Shown here: in pieces, positions 16,928 through 23,909 of the stretch
Layout of the letters: each line of letters opens with the position of its first letter
How positions within the stretch are numbered: the first letter of the stretch is position 1
Assembly: GCF_016745505.1 (NCBI RefSeq)
Contig: NZ_JAERUC010000204.1
Coordinates: 16,610 to 80,609 of the forward strand
Source: Streptomyces silvae
Lineage (GTDB): Bacteria > Actinomycetota > Actinomycetes > Streptomycetales > Streptomycetaceae
Direction: 5' to 3'
Length of the DNA stretch: 64,000 nt
The notes under the pieces: generated by a model
Database searches by the model: none
Seen by the model: only the letters and a program-made list of their open reading frames with translations
What the model was told of the DNA's origin: nothing
Translations under genes and position numbers: made by a program

Positions 16928-17287
16928 ATGACCGAACACCCAGGCCAGGTCGACGTCGCCGACCTGCCAGAGGTCGTCCGAAATTTCCTGCGGGCCCATG
17001 AGAAGCGGGACTTCACCACAGCAACCGCCTCGTTCGCACCGGAGGCCACCGTCACGGACGACGGCCGCACCTACCGGGGGACGGACGCCATCAGGGGCTG
17101 GCTGGAGCAGGCCGGCACCCAGTACACCTACACCGCCACGCCCGTCGGAGCCGAGCGCGACGATCCGGGCAGGTACACCGTCGTCCAGCATCTCGAAGGC
17201 GACTTCCCCGGCGCCGTGGTCGATCTGCACTACCGCTTCGTCCTTGACGGGCACGAGCTGATCAGCGAACTCACCATCGCTCCCTGA
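16928..17287 (+). CDS. NTF2/SnoaL-like fold protein
   Basis: A 119-residue cone-shaped alpha+beta barrel protein (VVRNFLRAHEKRDFTTATA, FAPEATVTDDGRTYRGTDAIRGW). This is the nuclear transport factor 2-like pattern seen in small isomerases, dehydratases and binding proteins. Start ATG 16928 follows AGGCAGCC. It is divergent from the HxlR regulator and shares its control region, so it may be the regulated target. No catalytic assignment is possible. Confidence 0.85.
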   Translation: MTEHPGQVDVADLPEVVRNFLRAHEKRDFTTATASFAPEATVTDDGRTYRGTDAIRGWLEQAGTQYTYTATPVGAERDDPGRYTVVQHLEGDFPGAVVDLHYRFVLDGHELISELTIAP

Positions 17288-17461
17288 GGGCCGCGGAGCT
17301 GTTCTCCCCGGGGCTGCGGGCGGGCTGCAGGAGGAACGTAAGCCTGTCGGTTCCGGGAGTGGACCGTTCAGCCCTTGCCGCCGCCGCGCGTGCGTCGGAG
17401 GGTGGTGGTGCGGTGCCCCTCCCCCGGACGGGCACCGGGCCGTCCAGGAAGGTGGCGAGCG
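17288..17461. other. Intergenic region before the CBS-BON gene
   Basis: This stretch of 174 bases contains no plausible gene or clear hairpin. It should hold the promoter of the CBS-BON gene, but no -35/-10 pair stands out. Confidence 0.3.
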
Positions 17462-18067
17462 ATGAGGCACCGCAGCGTCGCGGATCTGATGACACCCGCG
17501 GCGGTCAGCGTCATGCGGGGCACGACGTTCAAGGAGATTGCACGGCTCCTGGACGAGTTCGACATCACCGCGGTATGCGTGGTGGACGAGTCGAACCGGC
17601 CGCTGGGCGTGGTCTCGGAGGCGGACCTGGTACGCCGTCGTGCCGCCGGGGCCGGACTCGACACCGCCGGCGCACTCATGTCGAGTCCCGCCGTCGTCGC
17701 CCGGCCCGGGTGGAGCGTGGTGCGGGCCGCCCGTGTGATGGACCGGGCCGGCATCAAACGCCTGCCCGTGGTCGACGACGACCGGCAGCTCGTGGGCGTG
17801 ATCAGCCGGAGCGACCTCGTGCAGCTCTTCCTCCGCAGGGACCGGGCCATCCAGGAGGAGATCGTCGAGGACGTGGTCACCCACACCCTGGGGCTGAGCC
17901 CGGCCGCCCTGTCGGTCGAGGTGATGGACGGCCGCGTCACCCTCAGTGGAACGGTCAGCCGCCGCAGCCTCGTTCCGGTGCTCCTCAGGCTCTGCAACAG
18001 CGTCGACGGTGTCGTGGGGGTCATCGACCGGCTCACCTACGAGGACGACGACCTGCCGAGGGACTGA
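17462..18067 (+). CDS. CBS-pair and BON domain protein
   Basis: A 201-residue cytosolic protein. Two CBS motifs come first (VADLMTPAAVSVMRGTTFKE and GALMSSPAVVARPGWSVVR, each ending in PLGVVSEADL or LVGVISRSDL). A C-terminal BON domain follows (LSVEVMDGRVTLSGTVSRRS). CBS pairs bind adenine nucleotides. In actinobacteria this architecture is common in hypoxia, dormancy or redox-stress regulons. Downstream alcohol dehydrogenase and UspA genes fit that setting. Confidence 0.9.
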   Translation: MRHRSVADLMTPAAVSVMRGTTFKEIARLLDEFDITAVCVVDESNRPLGVVSEADLVRRRAAGAGLDTAGALMSSPAVVARPGWSVVRAARVMDRAGIKRLPVVDDDRQLVGVISRSDLVQLFLRRDRAIQEEIVEDVVTHTLGLSPAALSVEVMDGRVTLSGTVSRRSLVPVLLRLCNSVDGVVGVIDRLTYEDDDLPRD

Positions 18068-18100
18068 CGATCACGGTCACCCCTGGCGCGCACTGTTCCT

Positions 18101-18124
18101 ATCGCCATCGCCATCGCCATCGCC
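18101..18124. repeat. Hexanucleotide microsatellite (atcgcc)x4
   Basis: Four perfect tandem copies of atcgcc lie in the 139-base gap between the CBS-BON and alcohol dehydrogenase genes. Copy number could vary by slippage. A position in the 5' leader region of the dehydrogenase makes an effect on expression conceivable. Confidence 0.9.
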
Positions 18125-18206
18125 CGGAGCGGGGCGGTGTGGTGCTCGGTCCGCCGGTCCGTTGTGACCGTTTGCCAGACCTGATGGCCGGCGCCAGGCT
18201 GGAACC

Positions 18207-19235
18207 ATGGAGCAGGAGCAGGCTTCCAAAACGCTGGCCGGCTGGGCAGTGGGGACTCCCGGTCCGATCGTGGAGGGTCCGCTGGTGCGCGTGCAGCGCG
18301 CGGTGCCCTCGCCAGGGCCGGGTGACCTTCTGCTGAGTGTGGAGGCGTGCGGTGTGTGCCGCACCGATCTGCACCTTGCCGAGGGAGACCTGCGCCCGCA
18401 CAGTCCCTCGACCGTTCCCGGCCACGAGATCGTCGGCCGGGTCGCAGCCGTCGGCGAGTCCGTCACGGGCTTCCAGGTGGGTGACCGGGCGGGTGGGGCG
18501 TGGCTGCGCAGCACCTGCGGCCACTGCCGCAACTGCCGGACCGGTCGCGAGAACCTCTGCCCGGCCTCCCGGTACACCGGCTGGGACGCGGACGGCGGGT
18601 TCGCCGACACCGCCCTCGTACCGGCCGACTACGCATACCGGCTCCCGGAGGATCAGGACGCCGCACTGCTGGCGCCGCTTCTGTGTGCCGGGATCATCGG
18701 CTACCGCGCTCTGCGCCGCAGTGCTCTCCCGCCCGGCGGCCGGCTGGGGATCTACGGCTTCGGGGCCTCGGCCCATCTGGCCGCGCAGATCGCCCTGGCG
18801 GAAGGGGCGACCGTGCACGTGCTGACCCGTTCGGCACGCGCACGTGAACTCGCCACCGACCTGGGAGCCTCCTCGGTGGCCGGTGCCTACGACCGCCCGC
18901 CCGAGCCGCTGGATTCGGCGATCCTGTTCGCACCGGTGGGAGATCTGGTGCCCGTGGCGCTTGAGGCGTTGGACAGTTCGGGGACGCTCGCCATCGCGGG
19001 CATCCATCTCACCGACATCCCCGTACTCAACTACCGGCGGCACCTCTTCGAGGAACGGAACCTGCGCAGCGTCACCTCCAACACCAGGCAGGACGGCCGC
19101 GAATTCCTGGACACGGCCGCACGGATCGGCATGCGGGTCACCGTCAGCCCCTATCCACTGAGCCGCGCCGACCAGGCTCTGAGGGATCTGGCCGCCGACC
19201 GGGTGAGCGGCGCCGCCGTCCTCGTGCCGGGGTGA
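18207..19235 (+). CDS. Zinc-dependent alcohol dehydrogenase (MDR family)
   Basis: A 342-residue medium-chain dehydrogenase. Catalytic zinc ligands lie in ACGVCRTDLHLAEGD and GHEIVGRV; structural zinc is bound by CGHCRNCRTGRENLC. The Rossmann nucleotide motif is GIYGFGASAHLAAQIA. It oxidises alcohols or reduces aldehydes with NAD(P). The closest type is the Zn-binding alcohol dehydrogenase found beside UspA and CBS genes in Streptomyces stress islands. No strong ribosome binding site is visible before ATG 18207. Confidence 0.92.
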   Translation: MEQEQASKTLAGWAVGTPGPIVEGPLVRVQRAVPSPGPGDLLLSVEACGVCRTDLHLAEGDLRPHSPSTVPGHEIVGRVAAVGESVTGFQVGDRAGGAWLRSTCGHCRNCRTGRENLCPASRYTGWDADGGFADTALVPADYAYRLPEDQDAALLAPLLCAGIIGYRALRRSALPPGGRLGIYGFGASAHLAAQIALAEGATVHVLTRSARARELATDLGASSVAGAYDRPPEPLDSAILFAPVGDLVPVALEALDSSGTLAIAGIHLTDIPVLNYRRHLFEERNLRSVTSNTRQDGREFLDTAARIGMRVTVSPYPLSRADQALRDLAADRVSGAAVLVPG

Positions 19236-19309
19236 CGGCGTTCCTGGTCGTGAGCCTGGTGCGTCGTGAGCCTGGTGCTGGGATGGCGGCCGGATCTCGG
19301 GGCGCCGGC

Positions 19310-20167
19310 TCACACCAGGGGCACCACCGCGACGGGAGCGGGGCTGTGGTGGATGACGGCGTGGGCGACGTGACCGAGACTCACGCCGGGGAGCCTGCGT
19401 GTCCGTCGTCCCACAACCACGAGTTCCGCGTCCCGTGACGCCTCCGCGATCTCGTACGCGGAGGATCCCATCGCCAAGCGGGCTCCGACGTCCACACCGG
19501 GGTACCGTCGCCGCCATGGCGCCAGCAGATCGTCGAGGCCGCCGAGCGCGTGGCTCTCCAGGGTTTCGCGGCCCCCGTGATCCGCGAAGGCCACGTAGCC
19601 GCCGTAGGAGGTGGGCGGTTTCCAGACGTGCAGGAAGTGAAGGGGGAGGCGCCGCCTGGCCGCCTCCGTGAACGAGAACGCCAGCAGGGGTTCACACGGG
19701 TGGTGGATGTCCACGCCCGCCACGATCCCGCCGTGGGCAACCGCCTCCTCGTCCTTGGCGCGCACGAGTACGACCGGCCGCTGTGCCGCGCCGGCGACCG
19801 CGAGGGAGACCGATCCGATGACGAAGCCGAGGACTCCGCCCAGACCTCGTGACCCGAGCACCATGAGGTCTGCCTCGTTCGCTGCGGCGGTCAGTTCCTC
19901 GGCCGCCCGGCCACGCACCCGGTCGACGAGCACATTCAGACCGGGGTGCTCCCTCCGCGCACGGTCCGCCTCGCTCTCCAGCAGGGCTTCGGCACGTGCG
20001 TCGAGTTGCCCGGAGTCCGGGAGGGGCGCCTCCGGCGTGCTCGGCCACTCCTCGACGTGCACCAGCCGGAGCGGTACCTCACGCAGTACCGCCTCTCCCG
20101 CGGCCCAGCGTGTCGCGGCGAGGCTCTCGTCCGAACCGTCCAGACCCACGGTGACCTGTGCTGTCAT
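19310..20167 (-). CDS. Universal stress protein, two UspA domains
   Basis: A 285-residue tandem UspA protein. Domain 1 (residues 1-145) has the ATP-binding pattern GSRGLGGVLGFVIGSVS; domain 2 starts about GGIVAGVDIHHP and ends GVSLGHVAHAVIHHSPAPVAVVPLV. Such proteins bind ATP and accumulate in hypoxia or stationary phase. The gene converges with the alcohol dehydrogenase gene. A dyad ggggccgaacggcccc lies about 90 bases upstream of the start. Confidence 0.92.
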   Translation of the reverse strand: MTAQVTVGLDGSDESLAATRWAAGEAVLREVPLRLVHVEEWPSTPEAPLPDSGQLDARAEALLESEADRARREHPGLNVLVDRVRGRAAEELTAAANEADLMVLGSRGLGGVLGFVIGSVSLAVAGAAQRPVVLVRAKDEEAVAHGGIVAGVDIHHPCEPLLAFSFTEAARRRLPLHFLHVWKPPTSYGGYVAFADHGGRETLESHALGGLDDLLAPWRRRYPGVDVGARLAMGSSAYEIAEASRDAELVVVGRRTRRLPGVSLGHVAHAVIHHSPAPVAVVPLV

Positions 20168-20252
20168 CGCAGCCGCCTCCTCCGCAGTGCTTCCCGGGAC
20201 TCCAGGCTCCTACGTGACACGCCTGGAGCGGAGGGCCGTGCAGGTCCCGATC

Positions 20253-20268
20253 GGGGCCGAACGGCCCC
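20253..20268. promoter_or_regulatory. Palindrome upstream of uspA-like gene
   Basis: The 16-bp element ggggccgaacggcccc is symmetric except for its central two bases. The architecture of G-run/C-run arms around a short centre resembles DosR/OsdR-type response-regulator sites, which control USP and CBS genes in actinobacteria. The resemblance is by eye only. Confidence 0.45.
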
Positions 20269-20345
20269 TGCTGACGAATCCGGCTCCCCTGACCGTGCGG
20301 ACACCTCCCAGGGGCGTTCGGTCCGCACTGCCGTACGGCCCCTCC

Positions 20346-20870
20346 CTATGCCTTCAGCACCTCATCGAACCGGGCGTACGCCTCCTGATCGAACAGCACG
20401 AACCGGACCTCGGCGAGGGGAGCGAGCGCCGCCTCGCGGACCGTACGCAGGGCGATCCGGGCGCCGTCGTCGAGCGGCCAGCCGTAGATGCCCGTCGAGA
20501 TCGCCGGAAAGGCGACCGTCCGTGCTTCCAGCTCCGACGCCACCCGCAGGGACTCCCGGTAGCAGGAGGCCAGCAGCGCAGAGCGGTCCTCGGCGCGCGA
20601 CCACACGGGGCCCACCGTATGAACTACGTACTGCGCAGGCAGACGGCCGGCCGTCGTCGCCACCGCCTGGCCGGTCGGCAGTCCCTTGCCGTAGTGGGAG
20701 GCCCGCAGGTCGCGGCAGGCGGCGAGGATCTCGGGGCCGCCACGCCGGTGGATCGCGCCGTCCACCCCACCGCCGCCGAGGAGTGAGGAGTTGGCGGCGT
20801 TGACCAGGACATCACAGTGCTGTTCGGTGATGTCCCCGTGTACGAGGGTGATCGTCGGTCGTGTCGTCAT
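20346..20870 (-). CDS. Macro-domain O-acetyl-ADP-ribose deacetylase
   Basis: A 174-residue macro domain filling the whole protein. It shows ITLVHGDITEQHCDVLVNAANSSLLGGGGVDGAIH (read in parts: NAANS, GGGGVDGAIHRRGG), TGQAVATTAGRLPA and the ADP-ribose phosphate loop FPAISTGIYGWP. These are MacroD/YmdB features: hydrolysis of O-acetyl-ADP-ribose or removal of mono-ADP-ribose from proteins. It stands alone on the minus strand. Confidence 0.93.
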   Translation of the reverse strand: MTTRPTITLVHGDITEQHCDVLVNAANSSLLGGGGVDGAIHRRGGPEILAACRDLRASHYGKGLPTGQAVATTAGRLPAQYVVHTVGPVWSRAEDRSALLASCYRESLRVASELEARTVAFPAISTGIYGWPLDDGARIALRTVREAALAPLAEVRFVLFDQEAYARFDEVLKA

Positions 20871-21013
20871 GCGGCCATACTGCCGCCCGTCAGCGGGGCA
20901 TGCGGGCCAGGTCGTCTGTCCGTCACACGTGCAGCCGGTCAGGTCGGCGATGACTTTGCTCCGGTGGGAGAGTCTGTTCTCCGCACACCCTTCCGGACAA
21001 CCACACGGTCCGG

Positions 21014-21039
21014 TCCAGGTGCAATGTCCAGGTGCAATG
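21014..21039. repeat. Perfect 13-bp tandem duplication
   Basis: tccaggtgcaatg occurs twice without spacing, 36 bases before the DinB-like gene at 21075. It looks like a recent slippage duplication in the promoter or leader region. Confidence 0.85.
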
Positions 21040-21074
21040 CGGACAGACCACGACTCGTGACAGGAGACTCCCCT

Positions 21075-21740
21075 ATGCCCGGCTCGGAACCGGCAGCGGA
21101 TCGCAGTTCAGGGACCACCGTCTGGTCACTGATCCGTAGTGAGCGAGCGGCACTGGCCGCCGATCTTGCGGACCTGTCCGACGATCAGTGGACGACTCCG
21201 TCACTGTGCGCCGGGTTGACGGTGCGTGAGGTGCTGGCACACCTCACTGCGGGGGCGAGCCTCAACACCGTGCGCTGGCTGGCGGGCGTGATCCGCTGCC
21301 GATTCGACTTCGACAAACAGGTGGCGATGCGGCTGGCCGAACAGCTCGGCGCGAGCCCGGCCGAGACACTTGACCGGTTTCGGCGCGTTGTCCCCAGCAC
21401 AACCAAGCCGCCCCTCCCTGCCGTGGCCATGCTCGGCGAGACGATCGTGCACGCGGAGGACATCCGGCGTCCGCTGGGCATGCGTCGCGACTACCCGCTG
21501 GAAACCCTCACACGGGTGGCCGAGTACTACCAGGGCTCGGATCTGGTCGTCCTTGCCAGGGGACGCATCCGTGACCTGCGACTCGTCGCACATGACGGCC
21601 CGTTCGAGACAGGATCCGGGGCACTCGTGTCCGGCACGACCTTGGCCCTGACGATGGCGATGACCGGGCGCACCGCGTATCTCGACGACTTGGAGGGCGA
21701 CGGTGTCGAGTGCCTCCGCGAGCGCTGCGGAACGGCGTGA
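21075..21740 (+). CDS. Maleylpyruvate isomerase-type (mycothiol-dependent/DinB) family protein
   Basis: A 221-residue protein. The N-terminus WSLIRSERAALAADLADLSDDQW and LTVREVLAHLTAGA are typical of actinobacterial maleylpyruvate-isomerase-family proteins, whose fold binds mycothiol and a metal. A second metal-site block is TIVHAEDIRRPLG. CAGGAG precedes ATG 21075. The function is likely thiol transfer, but the substrate is unknown. Confidence 0.82.
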   Translation: MPGSEPAADRSSGTTVWSLIRSERAALAADLADLSDDQWTTPSLCAGLTVREVLAHLTAGASLNTVRWLAGVIRCRFDFDKQVAMRLAEQLGASPAETLDRFRRVVPSTTKPPLPAVAMLGETIVHAEDIRRPLGMRRDYPLETLTRVAEYYQGSDLVVLARGRIRDLRLVAHDGPFETGSGALVSGTTLALTMAMTGRTAYLDDLEGDGVECLRERCGTA

Positions 21741-21972
21741 CGGTGAAGGCGGCGGGCCCGGCCGAGGGAGGTCGGGCGCGCCTGCCGACATGAAGGCTGT
21801 TTCAGCGTGACGCAGCGCGCATTCGGTTCACTCGTCGTGGTGGACTCCCGGAGATACGGCGCCGGGCCGGCTCCCGCCATCCCCGCGGGCACTCTTCGTT
21901 CGGGCGCCTTCAGCCGTGCGATGGCCCATCGGTCCGCAGACAGCCCCTCCCCTCTCAGTCCTCTCAGTCCAC
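21741..21972. other. Convergent intergenic region
   Basis: This stretch of 232 bases lies between the maleylpyruvate-isomerase-like gene (+) and spo0M-like gene (-). It holds the short direct repeat ctcagtcctctcagtcc near 21956. No gene is supported. Confidence 0.3.
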
Positions 21973-23007
21973 TCAGTCCTCGCCCTCCCCTTCATCCTCC
22001 TCGTCGTCTCCCTCGAAGAAGTCACCGACCTCGTCGACGACCTCGGCCGCCACCATTCCGCCGACGACTCCGACGGCCAGGCCCGCCGCCCCGGCGGCGA
22101 CGGCGGTGCCCATTCCGGGCCCGGACCGGCCGTGGCCACCGTCGTGGTGGTGTGAGTCGTGACGGTGATCGTCCTTGTGCGCGTAGCCGCCGTACGGCTC
22201 GCCATGGCCGTACGGACTGTGCGCCGCGTAGGAGGACCGGCTCTCGACGAGTTGACGGATCCAGCCGTCGACCTCGGCGTTCCAGTCGTGCTGCTCGACC
22301 CCGTGGTGGCTGACGGTGAAGCGGGTGAGGACATCCTGACCGGCGGAGAAGAGGCCGCCGCGCTTGTCCGCCTCCAGAACGACCTCCATTCCCCCGGGAT
22401 GGGCGAGGAAGGTCACCTCGATCTCGTTGACGGTGTGCGCGTACTGCGCGGGCGGGGCGAGCTCGATCTCCTGGAAGAACGGCAACTGCTGGCCGGTCCC
22501 GCCGATATGGCCCAGCTCCAGATCCGCGGTCCTGAAGCCGAAGCCGAGTTGCCCCAGGGCTTCCAGAATCGCCTCCTGGACCGCCAGGGGCTGCACCGCG
22601 AGCGGGTCGAGGTCGCCCTTGTCCCTGGCTCCGGCCACCTCGAGTTCGGTGCGCACCCCGAGCACGACGCCCAGCGGTTGGCCGCGCAGCTCGGTGACCG
22701 GGGTCTCCCACGGCAGCATCACGGAGAACGGGATGCTGCGCTGCTCACCTTCGGCGAGACTGAAGCCCCCGCCGACGGTGAACCGGTCGAAGACGAGAGC
22801 TCCCTCGCTCTCACCGTCCTCATGCTCCGCTTCCACCCTCGCGACCAGCTCCAGAGTGATCCGCTCGATGTCGAAGCCGGCGCCGCCGCCCGTGAGATGG
22901 ACGTGCCCGCCGAGGCTGCCGCCCGGCACGGCCGGACCCGGATCGAGGACCGTGTCCACCGAGGGGCCGCCCACACCGAGCGATCCGAGCAGTCGTTTGA
23001 ACACCAT
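21973..23007 (-). CDS. spo0M: Spo0M-family sporulation-control protein
   Basis: A 344-residue protein with an arrestin-like beta-sandwich, beginning MVFKRLLGSLGVGGPSVDTV. Spo0M proteins influence sporulation and cell envelope behaviour in Bacillus and are conserved in Streptomyces. The C-terminus carries a His/Asp-rich segment, a glycine/alanine hydrophobic stretch (VAAGAAGLAVGVVGGMVAAE) and an acidic tail, as in other Streptomyces members. ATG 23007 is preferred over GTG 23019 because the AAGGAG would overlap the latter. Paired with the 73-residue gene upstream on the same strand. Confidence 0.88.
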   Translation of the reverse strand: MVFKRLLGSLGVGGPSVDTVLDPGPAVPGGSLGGHVHLTGGGAGFDIERITLELVARVEAEHEDGESEGALVFDRFTVGGGFSLAEGEQRSIPFSVMLPWETPVTELRGQPLGVVLGVRTELEVAGARDKGDLDPLAVQPLAVQEAILEALGQLGFGFRTADLELGHIGGTGQQLPFFQEIELAPPAQYAHTVNEIEVTFLAHPGGMEVVLEADKRGGLFSAGQDVLTRFTVSHHGVEQHDWNAEVDGWIRQLVESRSSYAAHSPYGHGEPYGGYAHKDDHRHDSHHHDGGHGRSGPGMGTAVAAGAAGLAVGVVGGMVAAEVVDEVGDFFEGDDEEDEGEGED

Positions 23008-23129
23008 CGCGGCGCTCACTCCTTACATGTACGAATGATTGCGAAAGGCGGCAGAGTTGCGAATGACGGTGGGGTGCCGAGGCCGGACGTCCCGGTCCAC
23101 AGCACCCCGCCGGTCGTGCTTACTTGGCC

Positions 23130-23351
23130 TTACTTGGCCGAGGCGTCCAGTGCGGCCAGCGCCTGCGCCCAGCGGACGTACTTCAGCTCGGCGAGGTCGG
23201 CGACCGTCTTGATGCCGAACGCCTGGTCCAGCAGCTCGCCGTCATGGTCCGACACCCCCTTGAGAGCCCCGACAGGCGCCGCGAGAATCTCGGGCAGGCT
23301 CTTGTCGGCCCACGCCTTGTCGAGCACCTTCTCCAGGTCGATCGAAGCCAT
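23130..23351 (-). CDS. Small conserved helical protein, 73 aa
   Basis: Starts MASIDLEKVLDKAWADKSLPEI and is predicted all-helical; the segment AFGIKTVADLAELKYVRWA resembles a helix-hairpin-helix repeat. Function unknown. It has GAGGACTCTC before the start and a near-perfect 18-bp palindrome about 60-80 bases upstream. It may share control with spo0M, 122 bases downstream. A duplicated ttacttggcc occurs next to its stop codon. Confidence 0.75.
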   Translation of the reverse strand: MASIDLEKVLDKAWADKSLPEILAAPVGALKGVSDHDGELLDQAFGIKTVADLAELKYVRWAQALAALDASAK

Positions 23352-23909
23352 GAGAGTCCTCCTGTGGTCGCAGTGAAGGGACCCCCCGGGGACCCCCTCA
23401 GAGGCGTCTTATTTCTACAAGCATGTAGAAGCATAGAGGCGGTTCGGCCCGTAGGACCGCCCTCCTGGGGCGCTCGCGGGGGAAAGGCCGAAAAAAGCCT
23501 CACGGGACGTCAACAGGCCCTCTGACAAGGTGATTTTGTGATCCCTTTGCCACGACACCAGGCAGGCCGCGCTCCCCCGCAGCCACACCGGCTCCACCTG
23601 ATCCCCCATGCCGAGAAGGAGCAGCAGTCCCTCGGAAGGAGTGGTCCTCGCGGCAGTCGCCGCGCCCCTGCCGGCCCGCAGATTTTGAGCCAGGCGACGC
23701 GGGACAGGCCGCAGAAGGCCGGTGCGTGGAGGTATCGCCGAAGCACGCCGGGCCACCGATCGAGACAGCCACCCGGATCCGCCGCCAGGTGAGAGCGGCG
23801 GTGAGCGGCTACGAGGTGCTGCGGGCCCCGGGGCGGGACGACAGCGCCGCGTCCACATCGCCCTGGGGACCCTGAACCTTGCGGACCTGCATGCGGGGCC
23901 ACACGCGGC
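23352..23909. other. 558-base gap without a supported gene
   Basis: Apart from the palindrome at 23413-23430 this region shows nothing convincing. Open frames on both strands lack ribosome binding sites and recognisable sequence. It separates the spo0M pair from the yeh-like cluster, whose last gene ends at 23910. Confidence 0.4.
23413..23430. promoter_or_regulatory. 18-bp palindrome upstream of the 73-aa gene
   Basis: ttctacaagcatgtagaa is symmetric at 16 of 18 positions and AT-rich in a GC-rich setting. It lies about 62-79 bases upstream of the start, where an operator or activator site would be placed. The binding protein is unknown. Confidence 0.6.

Noticed and set aside
18101..18124. 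Repeat array such as CRISPR
   Set aside because: It is a simple microsatellite of hexamers without spacers or cas genes.
23479..23909. Open frames in the gap before the SWIM gene (e.g. 23500-23772 minus)
   Set aside because: No ribosome binding site, no familiar sequence and overlapping equally good frames on both strands.
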